A model generated the notes under the pieces. The model had not been told where the DNA came from and did no database searches. It was given only the letters and a program-made list of their open reading frames with translations. Below, piece after piece: positions 33,115-44,101 of a stretch of 64,000 nucleotides of DNA. Each line of letters starts with the position of its first letter. Position 1 is the stretch's first letter. A program made the translations under genes and the position numbers. Source of the stretch: Theropithecus gelada (taxonomy: Eukaryota; Chordata; Mammalia; Primates; Cercopithecidae); assembly GCF_003255815.1 (NCBI RefSeq), contig NC_037681.1, positions 68,757,438 to 68,821,437 on the forward strand. Reading direction: 5' to 3'.

Positions 33115-33855
33115 TTAACAAATGCTGGCAAGGATGTGGCAAAAAGGGAATCCTTGTACACTGTTGATGGGAACGTAAATTAGTACAACCACTATAGAGA
33201 ACAGCTTTGAGTCTCCTCAAAAAACTAAAAATAGAGCCACCATATGATCCAGCAATCCCACTGCTGGGCATATACCCAAAAGGAAGGAAATCAATACATT
33301 AAAAAGATATCTGCATTTCCATGTTTATTGCAGCTCTGTTCTCAATTGCCAAGATTTGGAAGCAACCTCTACTGTTCAGTCATAAAAAAGAACAAGATTC
33401 AGTCATTTGCAACAACATGGATGGAACTGAAGGTCATTATGTTAAGTGAAATAAACCAAGCACAGAGAGACAAACATTGAATGTTCTCACTTACGTGTGG
33501 GTCTAAAAATCAGGATATAGAGAGTAAAAGGATGGTTACCAGAGACTGGGAAGGGTAGTGGAAGAGTGAGGTGGAGGTGAGAATGATTAATGAGTATAAA
33601 CAGTTAGAATGAATAAGGCCTAGTATTTAATAGCATTATAGGTGACTATGGTCAATAATAATTTCATTGTACATTTTCAAATAACAATAATATAATTGGA
33701 TTGTTTGTAACACAAAGGACAAATGCTTGAGGGGATGGATACCCCACCTTCCGTGATGTGATTATTATGCATTGCATACCTGTATCAAAACATCTCATGT
33801 ACCCAATAAATATATATACCTACTACGTACCCACAAAATTAAAAAAAAAAAAAAG
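33115..33855 (+). repeat. L1 3' end (L1PB/L1MA age), sense
   Basis: 'gctggcaaggatgtggcaaa', 'cagcaatcccactgctgggc', 'catggatggaactgaaggtc' and the late 3'UTR 'ctcatgtacccaataaatat', then a poly-A at 33841-33854. 5'-truncated; no full frame. Confidence 0.92.
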
Positions 33856-34563
33856 TAGTTAAAATTGCCAGATGAAACAGACCCGGGAAAATTACCATTA
33901 GTTCCCCAAGTCAGTTTTCCTAGTGACCAGGTATGAATTTGGCAGGTGACGTAACCTGTGTTGACAGACTAGAGCTCTGCACCATAAACATACAAGCTGA
34001 CCACTGTGCACATATTCTAGGCTTAATAATAAAAATATAAATTAATAAAGCTCACCTTTCAACTCTATGACAATAGAGTCTGAACATGGGCTGAATGTCA
34101 AGAGATGTGAATATAATACTGCCCCATCATTAATTATAATCTGTATTATAGAGTAATTCAATGGAATGGTAGGCTAATGGAACCTTCTGCTCAAAATCAG
34201 GTGGAGGCGGGGCGGATTAATTTCACCATCTGTTATTTTATCAGTAAAGTTCTACTCTTTAATTTTGAAACCTTTTCAGTTTCGATGAATCCTCTATTGA
34301 AATGCAAATAACTCCTGAAGGGGTTATACCAGTCTTTTATCAGTTGACATTATAAACACTTTGTATTTCAGCAGAGACAGGTACAAATGCCACACAGGCT
34401 GGGGAGAGAAGGAAAAATTGGGGCCAATGAGGGAGCAAGGAGGACACTGAAAAAAAATGTGTTACCTTTACAAAACTGCTTGTTGAGGACCACCTTAATT
34501 CTACTTGCAATTACCCCTGCTGACCATATCTGGATCAAGGTTGATGGCTTTCTTGAACACAAG
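33856..34563. other. No gene or repeat recognised
   Basis: AT-rich unique-looking sequence. Confidence 0.45.
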
Positions 34564-34568
34564 GTCAG

Positions 34569-34943
34569 TGTATTAGTTCATTTTCACACTGCTATAAAGA
34601 ACTGCCCGAGACTGGGTAATTTATGAAGGAAAGAGGTTTAATTGACTCACAGTTCAGCGTGACTGGAGAGGCCTCAGGAAATTTACAACCATGGAGAAAG
34701 GCGAAGGGGAAGCAAGGCACCTTCCTCACAAGGCATCAGGAAGCAGTGCCGAGTGAAGTGGGAAGAGCCCCTTATAAAACCATCAGATCTCCTGAGAACT
34801 CACTCACTGTCACGAGAACAGCACGAGGGAAACGGCCCCATGATTCAACTACCTCCACCTGGTTTCTTCCTTGACATGTGGGGATTATGGAGATTATAAC
34901 TCAAGATGAGATTTAGGTGGGGACACAAAGCCTAACCACATCA
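34569..34943 (-). mobile_element. MST-type MaLR solo LTR, antisense
   Basis: Reads 'tgtattagttcattttcaca', 'gagactgggtaatttatgaa', 'ttataaaaccatcagatctc' and 'gatgagatttaggtgggg', ending 'cctaaccacatca', the reverse of an MST LTR. A perfect 5-bp duplication GTCAG lies at 34564-34568 and 34944-34948, so this is a single LTR left by recombination. Confidence 0.95.
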
Positions 34944-34948
34944 GTCAG

Positions 34949-36250
34949 GCTTCTTGGATAACAAACAATAGCAACCTTGCCACTTGCTGGCCTTGAATCC
35001 AAGGCATGTCCCTCTTCCTTATATCAGTAAATAAATCCATATTTGCTTAACTTTCTAAAAGTGCTCAGCTGTCTAGCTGTAATTTTCACCTGGGACACTC
35101 ATCTTCACAGAAAAGTGCAACACATGACCCTTTTTTGCTTTTCTCTTTTCAGTAATATCAAGACTATCCTGCAATGCCAGAAGGCTGGAGATCTGCATTT
35201 GAAAATAATGAAGGATAGGGAAGACCTATTTGAAATTTTCTTCTTGGCAGTTCAAAATTTCTAGTCCAACCACTAATTGAATTAACAGACAAAATGAACC
35301 CTAAATAACAGAATTGCTGGTACAAAGGAAAGAAGTTACGAATACAAACTGTGGCCTCATGACCAGTTGCAGAAACAACCCAATACACACATAATTATAG
35401 ATAATAACCAAAAATAGAGATACCGAGCATGTTTTCATTTGCACAAAGGATCATGGCATTTTGTTAGGTGAAAGCATGATTGGATTGCTACTGTTGTTTA
35501 GAAATTAAAGTATGGATAGAAGGATATATAGAGATGTTAACTGGCCAAAGGAGCAGAATATGTTAGTGTTAGTGGGTCATTTTTAGCATTGATTTCAAAC
35601 TCCTTACAGAGGACCTTCCTGTATTGCAGAAGCTGGAGAGCTTAAAACCACATTTCTGATTTCCTGAATTCTAAGATAGTAAATTGGATACACACGTCTT
35701 ATTTCTCTTCCTCTTGAAACCCTACAAAAGGTACAATAGATTTATTTTTGTAAAAAGATGTAAGCCCTCTGCAACTGGGTAAACAAGAGAAGAGACAAGA
35801 ACAACAATATTTCAGAAGCTGGATAGTGGCAGTGAAGAAAGCAAAGAAACAAATCAATTTACATTGCAAAAGTCTCAAAAGTTTCAACAACTATTTATAC
35901 CAGGTAACAATGGAATTGTGGTGAAGGGGGCATCATGCCGAAATAAGGAGGATTGTGTGAAAGATGATTGAAAAGAAGTGAACCCCTTAAAGCTGCTTCC
36001 CCCACTCTATACTGCTGGGGAACTGTCCTCCTATATCCTAGTATAGCCTGGATGTTTATTCCTTTTGAAGGAGAAAGAGAGTATTAGGACAAGGGAATTT
36101 CAGACCCCACTGAGGGCTGGGTTCTGTACCAACAAATGGTACACCCAGATGGGCCAAAGGTCAACGTCTAGGTTGGTAAGTCCCACTTACTTGCCCAGAG
36201 CTTCTAGTGTTTTCATTCCTCATTTGTTTTTAGTTTTTGTTTGTTTTTTT
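34949..36250. other. No gene or repeat recognised
   Basis: 1.3 kb of unique-looking sequence. Short frames resemble nothing known. Confidence 0.45.
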
Positions 36251-36254
36251 TTTT

Positions 36255-36410
36255 AAATTGGGTGGGTTTTTAAAGGTATAATTTATACAGTAGTGCAATG
36301 CACAGATTGTAAGTATACAGTTTAAGCAGTTTTGACAAATGCGTACACCCATGTAACTCACATCCCTACCAGGATATGGAACATTTCCAACACCTAAGAA
36401 AATTAGTTAC
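36255..36410 (+). repeat. L1M 3'UTR-like fragment
   Basis: 'ggtataatttatacagtagt', 'aagtatacagtttaagcagt' and 'tttgacaaatgcgtacaccc' resemble a piece common in old L1 3'UTRs. Confidence 0.5.
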
Positions 36411-36419
36411 TCACTTTAA

Positions 36420-36731
36420 ATCATGAACAGACAACCAAGGATTACCAGACATCTGAGGAAAGACCCTAACATGGAAAATGAACATCACAACAAACAAATA
36501 GAAAAAGACAACTTAGAACAAAGAGCCTTTTAGGAAAAATAAACTATATATTTTAAAAAGTATATTAATATCCTCAGAGAGACAAGAGAAGATCTTGCAC
36601 ATAGAATGCTATGAAAAAAATTCAAATAACAACAAAAAAAGAGCTCTTAAAAATTGAAAACATGATAACAGTAATGAAAAAAGTCACTGGAAATGTGGAA
36701 TATAAATTTGAGAAAATTCCCCAGAAAATAG

Positions 36732-36763
<32 letters not shown>

Positions 36764-37240
36764 CAGAAGAAGGAAAATAGAAGAGAAAATAGAATAAAAG
36801 TGGAGCCCAGTCAGGAGATCCAACATCTAAATAACAGAGAAGAAGAAGAAAGAAGTAAAGAATAATTCAAGATAATTTATCCAAGGTTTCTAGACTGCAA
36901 GGGCCTTCTAGATGCCCGACAGAACGAGTGAAAATTTACAAAGGCATATCATTTTGAAATTTCATTGGATACAAAGAGAAAATCCTACCAAAAAACTGGT
37001 CACATACTAGGAATCAGAATAGCTTGAGATTTCTCAATAGCAGCACTTGAAACTAGACATCATGGAGTAAAGCCTTCAAAATTCTAAAGGAAAAACATTC
37101 CCGATCTCAAATTCTTTATCTAGTTACTGTACCAGTCAAGCAGGAAGGTAGAATAAAGACATTTTCAGACAACCAAGATCTCAGAGAATTTACCTTCTGC
37201 ATACTCTTTTTCAGAAAACTACTGGAGAATGTGTTCCATC
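36420..37240 (+). repeat. HAL1-like LINE, sense (first segment)
   Basis: The right part carries the distinctive phrases 'gaaactagacatcatggagt', 'aaagccttcaaaattctaaa', 'agaataaagacattttcaga' and 'actggagaatgtgttccatc' of the HAL1-type element. An A-run (36735-36763) gives a misleading lysine-rich frame. Confidence 0.65.
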
Positions 37241-37250
37241 AAATGAAGGG

Positions 37251-37544
37251 TCTGGCCTGTGTCTGTAGTCACCAGTACTCGGAAGGCTGAGGTAGGAGGA
37301 TCACTTGAGCTCAGGAGTTTGAGACCAGCCTCAGCAACTTGGTGAAACCCCATCTCTACAAAAAAATACAAAAAATTAGCCAGATATGGTGGCTTATATT
37401 TGTGGACCCATCTACTTGGGAGGCTGAGGTGGGAGGATCACTTGAGCCCAGAAGTTAGGCTGCAGTGAGCTATGATTGAGCTATGATTGTACTCCAGTCT
37501 GGGAGACAGAGTGGGACCCAGCTTCTAAAATAAATAAATATTAA
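37251..37544 (+). repeat. Old Alu, plus, inside HAL1-like element
   Basis: A divergent Alu (J-like) from 'tctggcctgtgtctgtagtc' to 'ctaaaataaataaat'. 10-bp duplication AAATGAAGGG at 37241-37250 and 37545-37554. Confidence 0.93.
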
Positions 37545-37554
37545 AAATGAAGGG

Positions 37555-37690
37555 AGTAAACCAAGAAGGAAGAATATATGGGGCTGCATGAAACAGGAGC
37601 TTCACCACAGAAGAGAGGCAAGGGGAATCTGTCAAATTGTGGAGAAGGTGAATCCCAAGATGGCTGCTGTACACAAAGTATACATCTTAT
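37555..37690 (+). repeat. HAL1-like LINE, sense (second segment)
   Basis: Resumes 'agtaaaccaagaaggaagaa' and continues 'ccacagaagagaggcaaggg', matching the sequence after the Alu target. Confidence 0.6.
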
Positions 37691-38078
37691 TAGAAAATGT
37701 GAGGCCAAGGACAGTGGAGGGCCCATGACCATAGCTGCCCTTGCCTCCACAGTAACTCATGGGCATAGTGAAAGCCCATGCATGGACAACAAAGATGAAA
37801 TGATGAGACAGTAACAAAGGACATTTCTAACACACAGGATACACTGAAGTCCGGGGTCTCTCTATGTCTTAGCAAAACTCTCCTGACTCTCATAGACTAT
37901 CATAAAGGAAAACATTTAAATCTGCCCAAAGAAGATAATTTCCCCCACATATTAATATGCATGTGTATATGTTGTGTCTGTGTGTATATGTATACATGTG
38001 TGTCTATGTGCTTGGATATATATTGAGTATCTCTGGATGGATTATGGAAGCAGATATGAAGAAAATTTACTTCCCACT
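37691..38078. other. No gene; TG/TA-rich stretch
   Basis: 37955-38010 alternates TG and TA ('tgcatgtgtatatgttgtgt'). The rest is unique-looking. Confidence 0.5.
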
Positions 38079-38176
38079 TTCTTCATCTTCCTCCTCCTCC
38101 TCCGCTTCCTCTTCCTCTTCCTCTTCCTCTCCTTCTCCTTCTCCTTCTCCTTCTCCTTCTCCTTCTCCTTCTTCTT
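38079..38176. repeat. Polypyrimidine microsatellite
   Basis: About 98 bp of only C and T apart from one G: a TCC run, then (CTTCCT)n, then (CTTCTC)n. Translated, it gives the poly-Ser/Pro and poly-Phe frames seen here, which are not genes. Such mirror-symmetric tracts can form triplex DNA. Confidence 0.95.
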
Positions 38177-38216
38177 ACCATATGCAGTCATTAGCTATTC
38201 AAAAGGATGAATTTAT

Positions 38217-38990
38217 GCCCCAGCGTGCACGTCTTGGTGGTGCCGTGGTGCGATCGATCGGCCATGGTCTCCTCTAGTAGATGGGCTCGGGGGCCTAGTG
38301 TCTCTGTCACCACCATCCATGATCGCCGGCAGAAGCCCGCGAGGCATCGCCACTGGATTTCCACCAGCCTGCAAGCAAAAGCAAGGCAGCCAGTCCCTCC
38401 AGCGGCTCCCTCGTGGCCACACAACTACTACTGGAGCCACCTGGGTTCCACTTGCAGTAACATGCAGAGGAAGTGCCAAGTATCCTGGAGAAGCCATATC
38501 CCCGACCTCCTGGTGTTCCCAAGATTGACCCAGGTCACTGGTGGAGGAGCTTCTTTTTAGGGAGGTCCACTCTCCCATTTATGGCCACGGTGTTGGACTC
38601 CCCAGAGCACGCGAAATCCCCCCAGGCCTCTGACAACATGACCACCTGAGGCCTGACTCAGGAAGCCACAAGGAAGCAGCTCTATGGCCAGCTTCGCAAA
38701 ACCAGTACTGAGCACCCATCCTGACCTGAGCGGCTGCCACCAACCCAGGCTTCGGAGGTGCTAGGTCATCAGAGCCCCTCCCCACCCGGCCCCACAGCCC
38801 ACCCTGTGCAGGCAGGCTGCAGCAACAGAGAGGCAGTTGGATTCTTTATATCAACACAGCAAACACCAAAAAGGAAGTAGAGAGAGTCCAGCTCTTTACT
38901 GTCCAAGCCACAGGCGGGCTTTCCTAACACCCTGTAAAGTGTTCGCCTTGCACCAAGTGGAAAATAAACTCCAAGCAGCCAGCAAAAGAA
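38217..38990 (+). pseudogene. PPDPF pseudogene: PPDPF processed pseudogene
   Basis: This GC-rich island in AT-rich DNA matches an intronless copy of PPDPF (pancreatic progenitor cell differentiation and proliferation factor, a small protein of about 114 residues). The coding-equivalent part runs 38383-38724. The key match is HWWRSFFLGRSTLPFMATV at 38536-38592. Breaks: the start codon is AAG (38383-38385); a 1-bp loss around codons 13-18 and further small gaps shift the frame; and a TGA follows MTT at about 38640. The normal stop position survives at 38722-38724. The 3'UTR ends with AATAAA (38963-38968) and then an A/G-rich tail. No introns, a poly-A tail and many changes show retrotransposition of an old mRNA. 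The 5' boundary is uncertain: 38217-38382 is taken as 5'UTR from its composition. I found no clear target-site duplication. Overlapping frames of 117-121 codons are shadows of this copy. Confidence 0.87.
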
Positions 38991-39052
38991 AAAACAAAGA
39001 AAGGAAAGGAAAGGAAAGGACGAAAGAAAAGAAAAAAAGAAAGAAAATGGTT
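38991..39052 (+). repeat. Polypurine A-tail with (GGAAA)n
   Basis: About 60 bp of only A and G, apart from single C's near its start and at about 39020. Probably the pseudogene's A-tail, expanded into 'ggaaaggaaaggaaagg'. Confidence 0.9.
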
Positions 39053-39089
39053 CGTATATAAAATACATTCTCTTTTAAAATTACATGCA

Positions 39090-39480
39090 ACATGCCCATT
39101 GCCTTAACAATTTCCACAGCAGTGTTAGGAATTTATTCTGTGGGTACACTTGCACATACGTGAAGTTATATAAATGAAAGGTCATTCATTACAGCATATT
39201 TGTGATAGCAAAGGACTGGAAACTGCCTAAATGTCCACTGAGAGGGGAATGGTAAAATAAATTCTGTACATCCATACTACAGAATACTTTGTAGTCATTA
39301 AAAAAAAAATGTAAAAAACTCCTCATTCAATGATATAGCATAATATCCAATTATTCTATTAAATGAAAAAGGCAAAGTATAGAAGAGAGTTATGTTCAAA
39401 AATAGGAGATAAATATCTCCGACCCTTGCAAACTAAGTTAGACACGTTGTTGTCATTATATTCTGTGCTTTGCCTATGTG
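39090..39480 (+). repeat. L1M LINE 3' part, sense
   Basis: 'gtgttaggaatttattctgt', 'ttcattacagcatatttgtg', 'aatgtccactgagaggggaa' and 'acatccatactacagaatac' follow the distal L1 order. Confidence 0.8.
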
Positions 39481-39917
39481 ATGCTCATGACAACAATAAT
39501 TAATGATTATTGCTGTTAAAAAAAAAAGGGAAGAAAAACTTCTACTTCTCATCCTCCCTTGCAGCTGGTTCTGGATATAAAATAGATTGCACCCATCTGA
39601 TGTATTATGCAAGATTTGGAAAACAGAGAAGCCGGCACCACTTTTTTGTGTTCTTGGCTGTTGCTGCTGCCAGTCATGGTCATAGAGTTATCGGGGTTTT
39701 CTGCAAAACCTGTGTCCAGAGATTAGCTACACATATGTCAAGATGCAGTTGCAGTGGTGCTTCCTGATCCCTGAATCTCAGCCTCTGTGATGCCCTCTTA
39801 AACTCAAAAGTCCCAGAGAGGGTGCCAGATTTCCCACCTTTCTGACTCTGGTGCCCCCATGCCAGGATGGTTTAGTGGTGATATTCTAGTGGTCATTAGG
39901 AAGAGCCAAGTCTACCT
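39481..39917. other. No gene; possible old repeat
   Basis: Phrases such as 'tcttggctgttgctgctgcc' and 'aaaacctgtgtccagagatt' feel repetitive, but I cannot name the family. Confidence 0.4.
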
Positions 39918-39922
39918 GACTC

Positions 39923-40266
39923 TGCTATAGTCTGAATGTTTTTGTCACCCCCAAATTCATATGTTGAAATCCTAGGTATTAAGAGGTAGGGCCTTTGGGG
40001 AGTGATTAGGTCATAAGGGTAGAGCCCTCATGAATGGGATTCGTATCCTTATAAAAGGGACTCCTCCAGAGAGCTAACTAGCTATGTGAGGACGCAGTGA
40101 GAAGATGTCTGTCTATGAAGGAAGTGAGCCCTCATAAGACGCCAAATTGGTTGGCTCCTTAATCTCGGACTTCTCAGCCTCCAGAACTGTGAGAAGTGAA
40201 TTTTTGTTATTTATAAACTACCCAATCTAGAGTATTTTGTTATAGCAGCCTGAACAGGCTAAGACC
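39923..40266 (+). mobile_element. 5' LTR of MaLR element
   Basis: 'tgctatagtctgaatgtttt', 'gggcctttggggagtgatta', 'ccctcatgaatgggattcgt' and 'tccagaactgtgagaagtga', ending '...caggctaagacc'. MLT1A-like. Confidence 0.9.
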
Positions 40267-42133
40267 AAAATTGGTACCAAGGGGTGGGAGTGCTGCTGTA
40301 ACAAATAGGTAAATTGTGGAAGCAGCTTTGGACTGGGTAATAGTAGAGACTGGAAGAATTTGGAGGTTCATCCTAGATTAAAGCCTATATTACCGTGAAC
40401 AGACTGTTAAGGGGAATTCTGGTGAGGGCTCAGAAGAGGAAGAGAAGAGCTGTAGGTAAAGCTTCAATATTCTTAGAGAATCCTTAAGTGGTCATGATCA
40501 GAATGTTGGTAAAAATATGGATGGTAAAGGTCATGCTGATGAGATCTCAGATGGACATGAGGAACACTGGAAACTGAAGGAAAGTCAATTCTTGTTATAA
40601 AGTGTGAAAGAACTTGGCTATTGTGTCCTGGTGTTTTGTGGAAAGTAGAGCTTATGAGTGATAAAATAGGAAAGTTAATGAAATAAATTTGTTAGCAAAA
40701 TGTTGAAGGTACAGCATGGCTTCTTTTAAATGCTCATAATAACATACAAAGATAAACAAACAATTAAAAAATATAATTTATTGGGGTAGGGGGGTAAAGG
40801 GAGGGAGAGCATTAGGACAAATACCTAATGCATGTGGGGCTTAAAACCTAGATGATGGGTTGATAAGTGCAGCAAACCACCATGGCACATGTATACCTAT
40901 GTAACAAACCCTCATGTTCTGCACATGTATCCCAGAATGTAAAGTAAAAATAAATAAATAAATAAACAGAATTTCTTCTCAAAAGAAAAACATAACTTAA
41001 AGATTTGGAAAATTAGCCTGTCTATATTGTAACTGATATATAAGATCAGTTAATATAAGATCAGATAATACAAGAAAGCATGGTTAGAAGAGAACACCAA
41101 GGATAAGGCCATCATTTAATAAAGAGGTTAGTATTCATTAGCCAGGTACTATTCATCAAGACAATGGAAAAATGACCCAGGAGGTATTTCATAGATCATC
41201 ACTGCTCCCTTTTCCATCACAGGCCCAGAATGAAAAAGCACTGAGGACAGAATGATTTCAAAGGAGGAGTCCAGGGAGCCCTCACCCTGGCATTGCCCCA
41301 GTGATTTTCTTTCTGCAATCTGGTGCAGCCCTCTTCTGACACCCTAGATGTGGTGTGAGCTCTAGAGGACACAGATGGTAAACCTTGGTGGCATCTTCAC
41401 AGTGCCATCTTCCACGGTGCATGGGGTACATAAGCCATGTGGGCATGGCTACCTACACCTAGATTGCCAAAGATGGAGCTCACATAGCCCAGCTAGAGGG
41501 CCATGACAAGGGCAGGGCCAGCAAAGGGAATCCCCCCTAGGACACTGCCTAGTGGAGCTGTGGGGTCAGGGTTCAATTGCAACCCCAGATGTGTAGAACT
41601 ACCTGCATGTGATTCTAGCCTCAGGAACCTCAATTATAACCCATGAAAGCTGCACCGTGGACTGTGACCAGCAAAGTCATAAGGGAAGGGCCACCCAGAG
41701 CTTTAGGGACCCAACTCCTACCCCAGTATGTCCAGGAGGCAGAACACTGAGTCAAAGAAGATTATTCTTGAGCCTTCAGACTTAATATTGTCTCTATTGA
41801 ATTTCAAACTTACTTGAGCCCTGTTATGCCTTTTTTGTTTCCTATTTCTCCCTCTTGGAACAGAGGGAGAAATGCCTATTCCACCACTGTATTTTAGAAG
41901 CATATAACATGTTTGATTTCATAGGTTTGCAGCTGGAAAGCAATTTGCCTCAGGATGAATCATACCTTGAGTCTCATCCATATCTGATTTAGACGATATT
42001 TAGCTGAGAATGCGGACTTTAGACTTGTGAGTTGATGCTGGAATTATTTAAGACTTTGGGGACTACTGGGATGGAATGAGTGCATTTTGTATGTGAGAAA
42101 GACATAAATTTTGGCAGGGGGGCAGGGCCTGAA
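40267..42133 (+). mobile_element. MaLR internal region
   Basis: Starts just after the LTR with 'aaaattggtaccaaggggtg' and 'gtggaagcagctttggactg', typical of the MaLR primer-site and gag-derived region. It ends 'gatgctggaattatttaaga', then a G-rich polypurine stretch 'tggcaggggggcagggcct' before the 3' LTR. Interrupted by an L1 insertion. No functional gene. Confidence 0.8.
40781..40966 (+). repeat. L1P 3' end, inside MaLR interior
   Basis: 'gggagggagagcattaggac', 'aataagtgcagcaaacc'-like text, 'accatggcacatgtatacct' and a (TAAA)n tail are the terminal bases of a primate-age L1. 5'-truncated to about 186 bp. Confidence 0.93.
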
Positions 42134-42462
42134 TGCTGTGGTCTGAATATGCAGTCCCTTGGAATGTATATATTGACATCCTAACCCCCAAGTTCGTGGT
42201 ATTAGCAAGTGGGGCCTTTGGGAGGTGATTAGGTCATGAGGGCACACTTCTCACTATTAAAATTAGTGTCCTTATAAAAGAGACCCCAGACAGCTAGCTA
42301 GCCCTTTCCACCATGTGAGGACACAGTAAGAAGATGTTCATATATGAAGGATGGTCTTTCTTGATCTTGGACTTCCCAGCCTCTAGAACTACAAGAAATT
42401 AATTTCTGTTGTTTATAAGATACTAAGTATATGGTATTTTGTTATAGCAGCCTGAACAGACA
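42134..42462 (+). mobile_element. 3' LTR of MaLR element
   Basis: 'tgctgtggtctgaatatgca', 'gggaggtgattaggtcatga', 'ccatgtgaggacacagtaag' and 'gttatagcagcctgaacaga'. It pairs with the LTR at 39923. Confidence 0.9.
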
Positions 42463-42762
42463 CACTCCTAACAACCTCCCCAGCAGTTCTGAGAGCACCC
42501 AATTCCATTTTATATGCTCTTCTGCCTATTTTAATAGCAGAGTGGTTTGTTTCCTGAACTCATATAATTGATAATAAAAATTTTCAAACAGAGAAACTGC
42601 AAACCTATTTTAGAATATTAAAGTAATTCATTATATTTGTATCTATCCTATACACTGAATGCTACTGAAATGAGTGTTAAGTGGTTTAAAAATGGAAAAC
42701 TATCTAGGAGATTCTCTTCTGTGTGTGCTAACTACTGGCACATTAAAAAAAATTACACATCA

Positions 42763-43094
42763 GGCTGGGCACGATGGCTCACACCTGTAATCCCAGCACT
42801 TAGGGAGGCCGAGGCAAGTGGGTCACTTGAGGCCAGGAGTTCAAGACCAACCTGAGCAACAGGTGAAACCCCCGTCTCTACCAAAAATATGAAAATTATC
42901 CAGGTGTGGTGGCATGTGCCTGTAGTCCCAGCTACTCAGAGGTTGAAGTGGGAGAATCACTTGAACCCTGGAGGCAGAAGTTGCAGTGAGCCAGGATCAT
43001 GCCACTGCCCTCTAGCCTGGGTGACAGAGTGAGACCTTGTCTCAAAAACAAAACAAAACAAACAAATAGAAACAAACAACAACAACAAAAAAAC
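42763..43094 (+). repeat. Alu, full length, plus
   Basis: 'ggctgggcacgatggctcac' to a long mixed (AAC/AAAC)n tail. 8-bp copies ACACATCA at 42755-42762 and 43095-43102. Confidence 0.96.
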
Positions 43095-43102
43095 ACACAT
43101 CA

Positions 43103-44033
43103 AATCATGGGCAGCATGTTTAACTTAATTTTTTCAGTGTATCCAGAATATAGAATGACTGAATGAGCAGCTATTAAGGATTATTTTCTATAAAGTAATA
43201 TTTTTACTTTAAAAACTGACAAAAATGAACATGACTGGCAGAAGTACAGTGGCTTACTCTACTATCTAAGAAATGCCTGGTGACATCAGTTAAAAGGTAT
43301 GTCAGAGACTAACAGCTGGGTCACTTCAGGTTTCACTCTCTTTGACTCAGCATCCTGAAATGACTCTCAACAGGCTGGGAAAGCCATTAAAACAGCTCCT
43401 GGCCCATAGCAATGACAGGTTTTTTACCTTTCAATCCTGATGATACTCTGGGAGCTGATGACAATTCTGAATTTTGTCTCTTTTTACATTGTTTGCAACG
43501 TGAATTTGACAGTGAGTAAATGAATAAAAGGGAGTGAAACATGGGAAATTATAGCCTTTGACTACCACTGAGCACTTGATATTATATATTTGCTTCTGAG
43601 GCAGCTTTTCATATTTACAGTTAATCCGGTGACATTTTTGGGTGTGCTTTTAGAAGAGAAAAGTTTTTGGCTAAGAGGGCAAATGACTGAGAAGTCACAG
43701 CCCTCTGCAAATGCAGACACGCAAATTTACAATTTTCTAGCAGAGGACAAACAGCAGCATTCAAGCCTACGTTTCCAGAGGTTTACTCTATATTAACCAG
43801 GCCACCATTCAGTGCAGAATAAGATAGAATTGCTTTGACTCTCAGGCCTTTTAAAGACTGGTTGGAGCCTTCTAATGCTTGACCATATGTGAATTACCCA
43901 CTTGGTGGATTACTTGAAATTCAGCCAGCATAACCCCAAGTGAACTGCTCTGCCTAAGTTATATTTAGAAAACCACTAACTTATTTAAACATTAGACTAC
44001 ACAAAATTTTATGGGTTGAATATATCCGAGATA
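43103..44033. other. No gene or repeat recognised
   Basis: Unique-looking sequence. A 68-codon frame (43590-43796) resembles nothing known. Confidence 0.45.
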
Positions 44034-44048
44034 AAGTGTGTGTGTGTG

Positions 44049-44090
<42 letters not shown>

Positions 44091-44101
44091 CATACACACA
44101 T
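44034..44101. repeat. (TG)n-(TA)n-(CA)n microsatellite
   Basis: A short TG run, then about 17 TA units (44051-44085), then 'cacatacatacacaca'. The TA tract is likely polymorphic. Confidence 0.95.

Larger units (their letters stand above)
39923..42462 (+). mobile_element. Full-length MLT1-type MaLR element
   Basis: Two same-orientation LTRs flank an internal region of about 1.87 kb with sequence typical of MaLR interiors. Flanking 5-mers GACTC (39918-39922) and CACTC (42463-42467) agree at 4 of 5 positions, as expected for one old insertion. The interior has no intact reading frame; the longest is about 61 codons. The two LTRs have diverged substantially, which supports great age. Confidence 0.85.

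Noticed and set aside
36611..36865. Lysine-rich 84-codon frame
   Set aside because: It depends on a 29-nt A run inside an old HAL1-like LINE.
37957..38277. Frames with poly-Ser, Ser-Pro and poly-Phe runs
   Set aside because: They are translations of the pyrimidine microsatellite at 38079-38176.
38191..38578. Several overlapping frames of 76-121 codons on both strands, suggesting a gene
   Set aside because: They are GC-rich shadow frames of the PPDPF pseudogene. The true PPDPF frame is broken.
38079..39052. Possible SVA element (CT-rich start, GC-rich body, A-tail)
   Set aside because: No Alu-like part, no VNTR and no SINE-R. The body matches PPDPF mRNA instead.
40267..42133. Possible retroviral gene in the MaLR interior
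   Set aside because: MaLR interiors are decayed. No frame here exceeds about 61 codons, and an L1 insertion breaks the region.
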